Position numbers and translations under genes: made by a program. Below the pieces are notes generated by a model that searched no databases, had not been told where the DNA came from, and saw only the letters and a list, made by a program, of their open reading frames with translations. DNA of 64,000 bases, taken from Lachnospira sp900551945 (GTDB lineage Bacteria; Bacillota; Clostridia; Lachnospirales; Lachnospiraceae). Shown in pieces: positions 45,518 to 54,916 of the stretch. The DNA lies in the NCBI GenBank assembly GCA_048380335.1, contig DBFCCI010000038.1:109065-173064 (forward strand). The letters run 5' to 3'. Positions within the stretch are counted from its first letter, which is position 1, and the number at the start of each line of letters is the position of its first letter.

Positions 45518-45949
45518 TTAAGCATTAGTAGTTTCTATTGCTTCTTTTAGAGTTCTCCAACCTAAAACTGCACACTTAACTCTCGCTGGCATGTGCGCTA
45601 TATCTTTGAGTGCAGAAGCCTCTTCAAGACTTTCTATTTCTTCGTCAGAAGCTTCTCCCTTAATCATTTTTAAGAATACATCTCCAAGTTTTAAAGCTTC
45701 TTCTTTAGTCTTTCCAATAACCATACCAAGCATAATATCAGCAGAAGCCTGAGATATTGCACAACCATCTCCAATAAAAGCTCCATCCTCTATTACGTCA
45801 CCATTCATCTTAAGCTTAAGCCATATATCATCACCACAACTAGGATTAACACCCTCAAGTGTTATATCTGCGTCAGGAAGGTCAAACTTAAACTCTGGAC
45901 GGATATTGTGTTCTGTAAGTATTTCATTGTAAAATCCTTTATTCATCAT
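45518..45949 (-). CDS. sufU: SUF sulfur-relay/scaffold protein SufU
   Basis: This 143-residue NifU/IscU-like protein has three conserved Cys: NPSCGDDIW, GDGCAISQASADI and ARVKCAVLGW, with the Asp of the zinc site. In Firmicutes SufU accepts sulfur from SufS. Its ATG overlaps the end of sufS by 11 bp, indicating coupled translation. Confidence 0.94.
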   Translation of the reverse strand: MMNKGFYNEILTEHNIRPEFKFDLPDADITLEGVNPSCGDDIWLKLKMNGDVIEDGAFIGDGCAISQASADIMLGMVIGKTKEEALKLGDVFLKMIKGEASDEEIESLEEASALKDIAHMPARVKCAVLGWRTLKEAIETTNA

Positions 45950-47153
45950 ATCCCATTCTCTCCCTTATTGTAGCCATGCTTTCAACAAAAGCATCGACTT
46001 CTTTTTCATTATTGTAAAACATAAAACTTGCTCTTGTAGCAGAACTTACACCGAGATGTTGTAATAATGGCTGTGCACAATGATGACCTGCTCTTACACA
46101 TATTCCATCAGAAATAAGTACCTCACTTACATCGTGTGGGTGAACATTGTCTATTGTAAATGTAAGTATTCCTGTGTGTTCTTCTGGATTATCTGAACCT
46201 AATACATGAACATGTGGTATTTTCTTTAAACCATCAAGTGCTCTTTTTGTAAGTTCAAGTTCTCTTTTTTGCATATAGTCAAAACCAACTGACTTGATAT
46301 ACTTAATAGCAGCCATAAGACCTGCAGCTCCTGCGGCATTTACAGTTCCCGCTTCAAACTTATGTGGAAGCTCTGCATATTTTGCTCCAGTTCTTGTAAC
46401 TGACTCTATCATTTCACCACCTGAAAGGAATGGTGGCATTTTATCAAGTAAATCTTTCTTTCCATATAATACCCCTATTCCCATAGGTCCTAAAAGCTTA
46501 TGACCAGAAAATGCAAAAAAGTCTGCGTCTAAATCCTGTACATCAACTGCTATATGTGGAGTACTTTGTGCTCCATCAACTACGATTACAGCGCCTTTTT
46601 CATGAGCTATTTTTGCTATTTCTTTTATTGGATTTTCTCTACCTAATACATTTGATACTTGTGTAATAGCAACAAGCTTTGTCTTGTCTGTTATAAGTTC
46701 TTTAACTTTTTCAAGGTCAACACTTCCGTCTTGTTCACATTCTATAAACTTAAGCTCTGCTCCTGTGCTTCTTGAAACCATTTGCCAAGGTAAAAGATTG
46801 CTGTGATGCTCCATTATAGAAACTACAATTTCATCACCTGCTTTGATATTAGTTAAGCCATAGCTGTACGCAACAAGGTTAATACTTTCTGTTGTATTTC
46901 TTGTAAATATAATCTCGGCTGGACAGACTGCGTTAATAAAGCTTGCAACTTCTTTTCTTGCTTCTTCATAAATATCTGTTGCTTCTACACTAAGTGGATA
47001 TGCACCTCTAAGTGGATTAGCATTGTGATTATAATAAAAATCATTTTCTGCATCAATAACACATTGTGGTCTTTGCGATGTTGCCGCATTATCTATATAA
47101 ATTGTTCTTTCCTTTGCAATAAGAGGAAAATCAGCTCTGTAATCGTATGACAA
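45939..47153 (-). CDS. sufS: cysteine desulfurase SufS
   Basis: This 404-residue PLP enzyme removes sulfur from cysteine for Fe-S assembly. The PLP lysine lies in FAFSGHKLLGPMGIG and the persulfide-forming Cys in VRAGHHCAQPLL; YIDNAATSQRP and SIMEHHSNLLPW are group-II desulfurase motifs. It follows sufD with no gap and overlaps sufU. Confidence 0.95.
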   Translation of the reverse strand: MSYDYRADFPLIAKERTIYIDNAATSQRPQCVIDAENDFYYNHNANPLRGAYPLSVEATDIYEEARKEVASFINAVCPAEIIFTRNTTESINLVAYSYGLTNIKAGDEIVVSIMEHHSNLLPWQMVSRSTGAELKFIECEQDGSVDLEKVKELITDKTKLVAITQVSNVLGRENPIKEIAKIAHEKGAVIVVDGAQSTPHIAVDVQDLDADFFAFSGHKLLGPMGIGVLYGKKDLLDKMPPFLSGGEMIESVTRTGAKYAELPHKFEAGTVNAAGAAGLMAAIKYIKSVGFDYMQKRELELTKRALDGLKKIPHVHVLGSDNPEEHTGILTFTIDNVHPHDVSEVLISDGICVRAGHHCAQPLLQHLGVSSATRASFMFYNNEKEVDAFVESMATIRERMGYDE

Positions 47154-48065
47154 TTAAAGCACCTCCTTAAGTTCCTTTTCAATACTTTCTGTTATAGTTT
47201 CATCATCAATTAATCTTGTAAGGCGTTCAATTGAAGCTTTTGCCATAATGTTTTCAGCTTCAGTTTTATCAATTCCTCTGCTTTCAAAGTAAAAGAGTGT
47301 ATCATCGTCTAATTCACCAATAGAAGCACCATGATTACCTACTACATTTTCTTCTGCACAAAGAATAAGTGGTATTGTTTTATTAATAATATCATCGCCT
47401 AATAACAATACATTTTCTTGCTCATTACCAACAGACTCACAAGAACCCTTTTTAAAATCAATAGTACCTTTAAAAATCTTTTTTGCTGCATCTTTTAATG
47501 TACCATTGACATTTATTTCACTTTCTGTCTTTTTGCCTATCTGATTAGCAAATACATTGATATCTATAGTTTGACTATCTCTACCAATATAACCAATATC
47601 CATTTTAAGGCTACTCTTATCACCTATAAGGTCAGTTCTAAAATCAGAGTATACATCACCTTTTCCTAAGAATACCTGTACAGCTTCAATTCTTGATGAA
47701 GGTTTACAATCACTTTTTACTTCATTATATAAAAGAGAAGAAGTATTTGTACAATTAAGCTGAACTAACTTTACTTTAGCATTATTACCTACTGTAATAT
47801 TTGTATGCACCGCTAAATTATTATCAGCTTTAAAATTCATATATACTGTTAATTCGCTATCATCTTCAGCTATGATATCAATATATTTTTCACTATATTT
47901 ATTATCTGATGTTACATCTATTTTTACAGGTTCATTATTTTTTGATGTAATAATTGTCTTTTCTAATTCAATTGTCGCATTTTTATCCCATTCAAACTTT
48001 GCTTCATTTACATTAAGCCAGTACCATGTCTTAGCGGGCAATTTGTTTACTATTATATTCTCCAT
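47154..48065 (-). CDS. sufD: Fe-S assembly protein SufD
   Basis: This 303-residue beta-helix protein is shorter than typical SufD but has the C-terminal SufBD signature, NVVGNHGASIGELDDDTLFYFESRG, with the conserved His. A start at 48065 has GGAG 7 nt upstream, better than the first in-frame codon. It forms the SufBCD scaffold with SufB and SufC. Confidence 0.9.
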   Translation of the reverse strand: MENIIVNKLPAKTWYWLNVNEAKFEWDKNATIELEKTIITSKNNEPVKIDVTSDNKYSEKYIDIIAEDDSELTVYMNFKADNNLAVHTNITVGNNAKVKLVQLNCTNTSSLLYNEVKSDCKPSSRIEAVQVFLGKGDVYSDFRTDLIGDKSSLKMDIGYIGRDSQTIDINVFANQIGKKTESEINVNGTLKDAAKKIFKGTIDFKKGSCESVGNEQENVLLLGDDIINKTIPLILCAEENVVGNHGASIGELDDDTLFYFESRGIDKTEAENIMAKASIERLTRLIDDETITESIEKELKEVL

Positions 48066-48100
48066 TCTTAAACTCCATTCTTGCACATATATTCAAAAAC

Positions 48101-49507
48101 TTAACCGATACAACCTTTCATTTCAAGTCGGATAAGATTATTCATTTCAACTGCATATTCAAGTGGAAGTTCTTTTGAAACATTATCTGCAAATCCACTT
48201 ACTATTAAAGCTCTTGCATCTTCCTCACTCATTCCCCTTGACATAAGATAAAATACTGCGTCATCGCTAATACTACCAATCTTAGCTTCATGTCCTATTG
48301 CTGCATCTTTTGTTCTTATATCCATTGCCGGAATAGTATCTGACCTTGAAATATCATCAAGCATAAGTGATTGACATGACACTGATGACTTAGCATTAGA
48401 AGCACCTTTATTAACAACTACACTACTTCTAAATGTACTTATACCACCACTTTTACTTATTGAACGTGTATTCATATATGAACTTGTATCTTTTCCTACA
48501 TGTACAACTTTTGCACCTGTATCAAGGTTTTGACCTTCACCTGCAAATGTAACACCTGTAAATTCCATCTTGGAATTATCACCCTTTAAAATACTCATAG
48601 GGTAAAGATAACTAACGTGTGAACCAAATGAACCTGAAACCCATTCAATTGTTCCACCATCTTCTACTATGGCACGTTTTGTATTAAGGTTATACATATT
48701 CTTAGACCAGTTTTCTATTGTAGAATATCTAAGCTTTGCATTTTTCTTAACAAATAATTCAACACAACCTGCGTGCAAGTTAGCCACATTATACTTAGGT
48801 GCTGAACAACCTTCTATAAAGTGAAGACTTGCTCCTTCATCAACAATTATTAATGTATGCTCGAACTGACCTGCACCCTTTGCATTAAGTCTAAAGTATG
48901 ACTGTAATGGAATATCAAGATGTACTCCCTTTGGAACGTACACAAATGAACCGCCAGACCATACTGCTCCATGAAGCGCTGCAAACTTATGGTCGTTAGG
49001 TGTTACTAACTTCATAAAGTATTCTTGTACCATATCCGCATATTCACCTGTAAGTGCGCTTTCCATATCTGTATAAACAACACCCGCCTGAGCAACTTCA
49101 TCTTTAACATTGTGATAAACAAGCTCTGAGTCATACTGCGCACCAACGCCTGCAAGTGACTTTCTTTCTGCCTGTGGAATACCAAGTCTTTCAAATGTAT
49201 TCTTGATATCTTCTGGAACTTCTTCCCAGCTTCCTTTCATCTCTGTTTTTGGCTTAACATAAGTTGCAATATGGTCCATATCAAGTCCATCTATAGATGG
49301 ACCCCAATCTGGAACTTTCATATTGTTATAAACTTCAAGTGATTTTAATCTAAATTCACGCATCCATTCAGGGTCATGCTTTTCTTTTGAAAGCTTTTCA
49401 ACAATATCAGCTGTTAGCCCTTCTTCAAGTCTATATGCGTCTTTTTCTTCATCTCTTATATCATAGACACTTCTGTCAATGTCTTCTACATGGCTTTTTT
49501 CTTTCAT
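48101..49507 (-). CDS. sufB: Fe-S assembly scaffold SufB
   Basis: This 468-residue SUF scaffold shows VYTDMESAL, FAALHGAVWSGGSFVYVPKGV and HEAKIGSISDDAVFYLMSRG, all characteristic of SufB, and keeps Cys residues in the core including the cluster-related VSCQSLML. The start at 49507 is chosen for its GGAG site. It lies between sufC and sufD. Confidence 0.95.
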   Translation of the reverse strand: MKEKSHVEDIDRSVYDIRDEEKDAYRLEEGLTADIVEKLSKEKHDPEWMREFRLKSLEVYNNMKVPDWGPSIDGLDMDHIATYVKPKTEMKGSWEEVPEDIKNTFERLGIPQAERKSLAGVGAQYDSELVYHNVKDEVAQAGVVYTDMESALTGEYADMVQEYFMKLVTPNDHKFAALHGAVWSGGSFVYVPKGVHLDIPLQSYFRLNAKGAGQFEHTLIIVDEGASLHFIEGCSAPKYNVANLHAGCVELFVKKNAKLRYSTIENWSKNMYNLNTKRAIVEDGGTIEWVSGSFGSHVSYLYPMSILKGDNSKMEFTGVTFAGEGQNLDTGAKVVHVGKDTSSYMNTRSISKSGGISTFRSSVVVNKGASNAKSSVSCQSLMLDDISRSDTIPAMDIRTKDAAIGHEAKIGSISDDAVFYLMSRGMSEEDARALIVSGFADNVSKELPLEYAVEMNNLIRLEMKGCIG

Positions 49508-49537
49508 TATTTTCTCCATTCAATGCTTTTTATAGTT

Positions 49538-50281
49538 TTATGCTTCAAGCTTATCAAAACCATTTTCGTTAATCTCATCAACAAGTGAAGCGTCACCATT
49601 CTTTACAACTTTACCCTCTTCCATTACATGAGTAACATCTACATTTAACGCCTCTAAAATTCTTGTACTATGAGTTATAATTAAAAGGCTTCCTTTGCAT
49701 TTTTCTTTATAAATACTAATTCCTTTTGAAACTGTACGAACTGCATCTACATCAAGTCCTGAGTCTGTTTCATCAAGAATTGCAAGCTTTGGTTCTAACA
49801 TAAGCATTTGTAAAATTTCTGCTTTTTTCTTTTCGCCACCAGAAAAACCTACATTTAAGTCACGTTCTGCGTATGACTCGTCCATTGATAAAAGCTTCAT
49901 TGTTTCACTTAACTTTTTCTTATAATCAAAAAGTCGTATTCTCTTTCCAGTTTTTTGTTCAAGCGCACTTCTTATAAATGCACTTAATGTTACACCAGGT
50001 ACTTCAAGTGGGTTCTGAAAAGAAAGGAATATTCCCTTTTTTGCTCTTTCATTTACAGGAAGTGAAGTAATATCTTCACCGTCAAATATTATCTTTCCTG
50101 ATGTTACTGTATAATGTGGATTACCTGTTATTGCATATCCCAATGTTGACTTACCAGTACCATTTGGCCCCATAAGTACATGAGTTTCATCTTCTCCTAC
50201 TGTAAGGTTAATTCCATGAAGAATTTCCTTATCCTCTACATTTACATATAAATCCTTTACTTCTAACAGGTTAGTTGCCAT
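49538..50281 (-). CDS. sufC: Fe-S assembly ATPase SufC
   Basis: This 247-residue ABC-type ATPase has Walker A GPNGTGKSTLGYA, signature VGFSGGEKKKAEILQM (typical SufC) and Walker B LAILDETDSGLD. It energises the SufBCD complex. Its start overlaps the end of the regulator gene by 11 bp. Confidence 0.95.
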   Translation of the reverse strand: MATNLLEVKDLYVNVEDKEILHGINLTVGEDETHVLMGPNGTGKSTLGYAITGNPHYTVTSGKIIFDGEDITSLPVNERAKKGIFLSFQNPLEVPGVTLSAFIRSALEQKTGKRIRLFDYKKKLSETMKLLSMDESYAERDLNVGFSGGEKKKAEILQMLMLEPKLAILDETDSGLDVDAVRTVSKGISIYKEKCKGSLLIITHSTRILEALNVDVTHVMEEGKVVKNGDASLVDEINENGFDKLEA

Positions 50282-50744
50282 TACTTTCGTTCTCCTTTAA
50301 CAATTTATTTTTACAAGCACATTCTTCTGATTGATTAATATGCGTATTTACCATTTCTTCAAGCGTATGACTATCAATATATGAGTCTATCTGGTTAGCC
50401 AGACCTTCCCAGAAAGGTAGAGTATTACAAAGGTCTGTCTTTTCACATTTCTTTTCTTCTGTACAGACACACGCTACTGGTGCTAAGTTTCTTTCAGTTG
50501 CTCTTAAAATCTCTCCAACACTGTAATCCTTTGGTTCTTTTATAAGCCTATAGCCACCTGCTTTTCCCATTGCACTTTCAACAAGATTACTCTTAGATAA
50601 TATAGTCATAATAGTTTCAAGATATTTTCTTGATATATCTTGTCTTTCAGTTATTTCTTTTAATGGAACAAATTCTCCATTATTGTGCTGTGCAAGGTCT
50701 ACCATTACTCTTAAAGCATATCTTCCTTTTGTTGAAATAATCAA
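50271..50744 (-). CDS. iscR: Rrf2-family Fe-S regulator, IscR type
   Basis: This 157-residue Rrf2 repressor has an N-terminal winged helix (STKGRYALRVMVDLA, ISRKYLETIMTILSK) and the CX5CX5C cluster-binding pattern in CVCTEEKKCEKTDLC. That spacing is the IscR type and is absent from CymR. The best start is TTG at 50744 with GGAGGAG upstream; the first ATG upstream lacks a site. It leads the suf operon, and a dyad over its own -35 (50797-50821) indicates autoregulation. The same dyad at metY suggests that it also controls sulfur assimilation. Confidence 0.9.
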   Translation of the reverse strand: MIISTKGRYALRVMVDLAQHNNGEFVPLKEITERQDISRKYLETIMTILSKSNLVESAMGKAGGYRLIKEPKDYSVGEILRATERNLAPVACVCTEEKKCEKTDLCNTLPFWEGLANQIDSYIDSHTLEEMVNTHINQSEECACKNKLLKENESNGN

Positions 50745-50784
50745 TGTATTACTCCTCCTTTCCTTCCCCATTGGTTTACTAGGA

Positions 50785-50821
50785 ATTATAACGATAAACT
50801 CCTACTGTGTCAATAGGAGTT
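50785..50821 (-). promoter_or_regulatory. suf operon promoter with IscR-like operator
   Basis: On the minus strand a perfect TTGACA (50808-50813), 17 bp and a perfect TATAAT (50785-50790). The -35 lies in the 9-bp spacer of a perfect 8-bp inverted repeat, AACTCCTA (50797-50804) and TAGGAGTT (50814-50821). Confidence 0.82.
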
Positions 50822-50851
50822 AGATATGTTTTTATATTTATTCATATCTAT

Positions 50852-51421
50852 CTACATATCATTTGTTTTAACTCTTAATAATTGTTGTCTTAATTGTTCT
50901 TTGTCTTCATATATATTAAGATATGTACAGACTTCTATTGCAAAGTCTACAAACGCAAAACCTTGAGCAGTTATTACATTCCTATCTACAACTGTTCTTT
51001 TATTAATATAATTATTCCAATTAAATGGGTTTTCTACACCTAAGTTTTTAATTTTTTCTTCTGAACATGAAGTTGTAAATTTGTAATCCGTTAATATACC
51101 AGCTCTGCCTAAAAACTGTGGAGCGAAACATATTGCTGATACTAATTTATTCAACTTAACACATTCTTTTATTAATGGACATATTTCATTTTGTTCATTA
51201 TTTATTGGGCCACCTGGAATTATAAGAGCTTCTACTCCTTCTAAGTTATTTATATCACTAATTTTCTTATCTGGTATATATGTAAGCCCCGACTGTGCTT
51301 TTATAGGTGAAGTATCTTCTGATATATATATAATACTTTTCTTTCCTGTGTTTTTTAATGTGTGAAGCAGAAGTGTTATTTCAAAATCTGCCATATTTTC
51401 ATAAATGTAACATAAAATCAT
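50852..51421 (-). CDS. DJ-1/PfpI family protein
   Basis: This 189-residue protein of the DJ-1/PfpI superfamily has the nucleophile-elbow Cys in VSAICFAPQFLGRAG, and LIIPGGP near residue 70. Relatives are glyoxalases, chaperones or proteases; the exact activity cannot be read from the sequence. It appears to be a single gene between uppP's terminator and the suf promoter. Confidence 0.83.
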   Translation of the reverse strand: MILCYIYENMADFEITLLLHTLKNTGKKSIIYISEDTSPIKAQSGLTYIPDKKISDINNLEGVEALIIPGGPINNEQNEICPLIKECVKLNKLVSAICFAPQFLGRAGILTDYKFTTSCSEEKIKNLGVENPFNWNNYINKRTVVDRNVITAQGFAFVDFAIEVCTYLNIYEDKEQLRQQLLRVKTNDM

Positions 51422-51508
51422 TTATTTTCTCCTATTCTTTACTTTATCTTTAAAATTAATATTATAAACAATTTCTGTTATAATAACAACTTTTACTTAT
51501 TTTACAAA

Positions 51509-51556
51509 CAAAAAAGCTATATGAAGTTAAATTTTAAACTCCATATAGCTTTTTAT
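51509..51556 (-). terminator. uppP terminator
   Basis: Arms 51511-51528 and 51537-51554 (aaaaagctatatgaagtt / aactccatatagcttttt) form a near-perfect hairpin, ending in TTTTTT on the minus strand. Confidence 0.88.
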
Positions 51557-51561
51557 ATTAA

Positions 51562-52428
51562 CTATCTTAATAAAATTATTACAAGTATACCAAGAACAAT
51601 TCTATAGTAACCAAATACTTTAAAGTCATGTTTTTTAATGTATTCCATAAGGAACTTAATTACAAAAATTGATACTACCAATGCAACAAATGTTCCTATT
51701 ATAAGAAGAACAACTTCCATACCTGTAATTGATACACCTGCAACTATAAATTTTACAGCTTTTAAAAGACTCGCACCAAACATTACTGGTACAGCAAGGA
51801 AAAATGTAAACTCTGCCGCAGTTGCTCTTGATACACCAATCATTACAGCACCTACAATAGTTGCTCCTGACCTTGATGTTCCTGGAAATACAGCCGCAAT
51901 CACTTGAAAAAGACCTATCATAATTGCTGTAGTATATGTAATTTCTTCTATGCTATCAATAGATGGTGCAAGCTTTCCTCTTGTCATCTCTACGATAATA
52001 AATACAATACCTACAACAATAAGTGCAATAGCAACTGGAATTGGGTGATAAAATAACTCATCAATCTTATCATCGAAAAGAACTCCAATAATTGCTGCTG
52101 GAATACAAGCTATTATAATCTTAATCCACATAGCAAGTGCGCCCTTTTTCCATACTGGCTTTTTCTTACGTCTTCCTCTTTTATCTCGCTGTGATAACTT
52201 TTTCATTTTGAAAGGCCAAAGCTTATTCCAAAACAAAATAACAACAGCAATAATTGCTCCTAGCTGTATAACAACTTCAAACATACTCCAAAATTCATCT
52301 GATACATTATTAAAGCCAAAGAAATGTTCTAATAATATAAGATGTCCCGTACTACTTATTGGTAGCCACTCTGTTATACCCTCAACGATACCAAAAAGTA
52401 TCGCTTTGAATATCTCTAATAATTCCAT
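51562..52428 (-). CDS. uppP: undecaprenyl-diphosphatase (UppP/BacA)
   Basis: This 288-residue polytopic membrane enzyme recycles the lipid carrier for cell-wall synthesis and gives bacitracin tolerance. Family motifs are GIVEGITEWLPISSTGHL and FPGTSRSGATIVGAVMIG. The cytosolic loop (KLSQRDKRGRRKKKP) is unusually basic. A start at 52428 (MELLEIFKAI) fits the GAGGAG site; the ATG at 52449 does not. Upstream is a perfect 11-bp dyad (52534-52565). Confidence 0.93.
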   Translation of the reverse strand: MELLEIFKAILFGIVEGITEWLPISSTGHLILLEHFFGFNNVSDEFWSMFEVVIQLGAIIAVVILFWNKLWPFKMKKLSQRDKRGRRKKKPVWKKGALAMWIKIIIACIPAAIIGVLFDDKIDELFYHPIPVAIALIVVGIVFIIVEMTRGKLAPSIDSIEEITYTTAIMIGLFQVIAAVFPGTSRSGATIVGAVMIGVSRATAAEFTFFLAVPVMFGASLLKAVKFIVAGVSITGMEVVLLIIGTFVALVVSIFVIKFLMEYIKKHDFKVFGYYRIVLGILVIILLR

Positions 52429-52533
52429 TATCTCCTCATTTCTGCACATAAATATACTTGTTACAAAAAGCTATTTTTTAATTATTGTTATTTACAATAA
52501 TTTTAAAAAACTCACTTTAATACCATAAATTTT

Positions 52534-52565
52534 ATAATTGTGTTTTATGTGCATAACACAATTAT
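52534..52565. promoter_or_regulatory. perfect 11-bp inverted repeat upstream of uppP
   Basis: Arms ATAATTGTGTT (52534-52544) and AACACAATTAT (52555-52565) surround a 10-bp spacer. Arm centres are 21 bp apart, two helical turns, typical of a repressor site. A similar element precedes the psiE-like gene. Confidence 0.6.
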
Positions 52566-52636
52566 TTTGACAAAACAAATTGTATTCTAACATGAACTAA
52601 TAATATGTTACAAGTATATTTATAACTTATTAATTA

Positions 52637-54877
52637 TTATTTAATATCTGCTTGTTTTGTTGAATAAGTATATGCTTCATTAAAAAAATATTCTTGAGAA
52701 TTAATAGTTTCTTCATCTTCTTTAGGGGTAAGTTTATAATAATTTCCATCACTTTGAAGCTGTCTAGCCTTCACATTATCTTTCATTAATATATTAAACA
52801 TTCCTATTATTCTTTTTTTGATTTCTTCACTATATACAGGTGCTGCAACTTCTACTCTTTTTACAGTATTTCGTGTCATAAAATCAGCAGAAGAAATAAA
52901 TATCTTTTGTCTATCACCTGTTCCAAAAATATATATTCTTGAATGTTCAAGATATCTTCCTACAATACTTCTTATGCTTATATTTTCTGTAAATCCTTCA
53001 ATTCCCGGAATAAGACAACTTATACCTCTAATAACCATATCCACTTTAACTCCTGCCTGTGAAGCCATAATAAGTCGGTCTATAATCTTTTTATCTGTAA
53101 GCGAATTCATTTTTATTCCAATATAAGCTTCTTCTCCATTTTGACAACGATTAATTTCTTCATCAATAAATGCAAGTACTTTACTCTGAAGACACTTAGG
53201 AGCAACTAACAAATGATTTGTTTCTTCTATTACCTCTGCCATACAAAGCTTTGTAAATGTTTCATTTGCCTCTAATGCTATATCTTCATTAGCTGTCATA
53301 AGTGATAAATCTGTATAAAGCTTTGCTGTCTTTTCGTTGTAATTACCTGTACCTATCTGCGTAATGTATTTTAATTCACTTCCATCTTTATATGTAATAA
53401 GACAAAGCTTTGAATGAACCTTTATAAAATCAATTCCATAAATAATCCTACAACCTGCCGCTTCAAGTCGTCTTGACCACTCAATATTATTTTCTTCATC
53501 AAATCTTGCTCTTAACTCGACAAGTACTACAACTTCTTTTCCATTTTCAGCAGCATCAATCAAGGCTTCTACAATCTGTGAGTTTTTGGCAACTCTATAT
53601 AAAGTCATCTTAATTGATATTACTCTGTCATCTTCTCCTGCTTCTCTTAACATACGAATATATGGTGACATACTTTCAAATGGATAGCTAAAAAGCATAT
53701 CTTTTTTAGCAATTTGGTCAATCATTGGAACACCACTTTCCACATATCTTGAAATCTGTGGTATTCTTCTTTCATAAAATAGATTTTTATGGTCTCTTAA
53801 GGTGTCCTGCAATGAAAACATAAAGCTCATATCAAGTGGTGTTTCTGAATAGAATACCTGTTCTTTTTTTAGAGCTAATTCACGACATAAATTTCCAATT
53901 ACCTTTTCATCAACAACTCTTGAAAACTCAAGCTTAACAGGACATAGCTTTCTTCGCTCTTTTATAAGTTTTTCCATTGTATTTCTATAATCAAGGTCTT
54001 CATCATAAAAAGCTTCATCAACATCAATATCAGCATTTCTTATAATTCGTATAAGTGATTTACTTTTTATTGAATATTTACCAAATATAAGCGGCATAAA
54101 ATGAAGAATTAATTCTTCCATCAACATATATTTATTTCTGTCTGACGGAATTGGAACAAGCCTTTTTAATACTTCATTAGTACAAGGTACTACTCCTAAT
54201 TTGTCATTGTTTTTAGACTTTAACAAAGCTACAGCATATATTTCTTTATTTTTTAAAAATGGAAATGGCTGTTTTTTTGCAATGACTTGTGGAGAAAGCA
54301 CAGGCAGTACAGCATTTTTAAAATACATCTCAAGATATGCTGCGTCTGCGTATTCTATTTGACTAAAATTAACAAGGTCAATTCCATAACTACTTACTTC
54401 TTTCATTAATTCATTATATACAGCATCTTTTTTCTTATGTAGTTGTTTTGAAGCTGCAAATATATGGGCAAGCTGTTCACTCGATGTCATATTTGTTTTA
54501 TTATCTCTATTAGCATCTGAAACTAACATTTGGTCATGCAAAGACCCTACTCTTACCATAAAAAATTCATCAAGATTACTTGTAAATATAGATACAAATG
54601 AAAGTCTTTCACACAATGGCACACTCTTATCTGCCGCTTCTTCAAGTACTCTTTCATTAAACTTTAACCATGATAACTCTCTATTTTCATAATATGGAGC
54701 ATAATCATGTCTATTCTTACTTTTTAAAGCTTCTTCATATAAATCTTTTGCTGTGGACTTATTATCTTTATTGTGCTTGTCACTTTTCTTATCATTTTTT
54801 TTATTATTCTTTGATTTTTTATCTTTATCATATAAATATTCAAAGCTATAATCTTCTTTCTTTTTACTCTGTTTCAT
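52637..54877 (-). CDS. ppk: polyphosphate kinase 1
   Basis: This 746-residue enzyme makes and reverses polyphosphate from ATP. Hallmarks are NRELSWLKFNERVLEEA, the phosphorylated His in FIKVHSKLCLIT, the second active His in YLEHSRIYIFGTG, and IGTGNYNEKTAKLYTDL. The N-terminal 40 residues are a Lys/Asp/Asn-rich extension not usual for the family. The start at 54877 has GGAGG upstream. Only about 40 bp separate it from pfkA, with which it forms an operon; Pho-like boxes precede the pair. Confidence 0.93.
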   Translation of the reverse strand: MKQSKKKEDYSFEYLYDKDKKSKNNKKNDKKSDKHNKDNKSTAKDLYEEALKSKNRHDYAPYYENRELSWLKFNERVLEEAADKSVPLCERLSFVSIFTSNLDEFFMVRVGSLHDQMLVSDANRDNKTNMTSSEQLAHIFAASKQLHKKKDAVYNELMKEVSSYGIDLVNFSQIEYADAAYLEMYFKNAVLPVLSPQVIAKKQPFPFLKNKEIYAVALLKSKNNDKLGVVPCTNEVLKRLVPIPSDRNKYMLMEELILHFMPLIFGKYSIKSKSLIRIIRNADIDVDEAFYDEDLDYRNTMEKLIKERRKLCPVKLEFSRVVDEKVIGNLCRELALKKEQVFYSETPLDMSFMFSLQDTLRDHKNLFYERRIPQISRYVESGVPMIDQIAKKDMLFSYPFESMSPYIRMLREAGEDDRVISIKMTLYRVAKNSQIVEALIDAAENGKEVVVLVELRARFDEENNIEWSRRLEAAGCRIIYGIDFIKVHSKLCLITYKDGSELKYITQIGTGNYNEKTAKLYTDLSLMTANEDIALEANETFTKLCMAEVIEETNHLLVAPKCLQSKVLAFIDEEINRCQNGEEAYIGIKMNSLTDKKIIDRLIMASQAGVKVDMVIRGISCLIPGIEGFTENISIRSIVGRYLEHSRIYIFGTGDRQKIFISSADFMTRNTVKRVEVAAPVYSEEIKKRIIGMFNILMKDNVKARQLQSDGNYYKLTPKEDEETINSQEYFFNEAYTYSTKQADIK

Positions 54878-54916
54878 TATCTTTATTCCTCCAAAGTACA
54901 TATTATACATAACATT

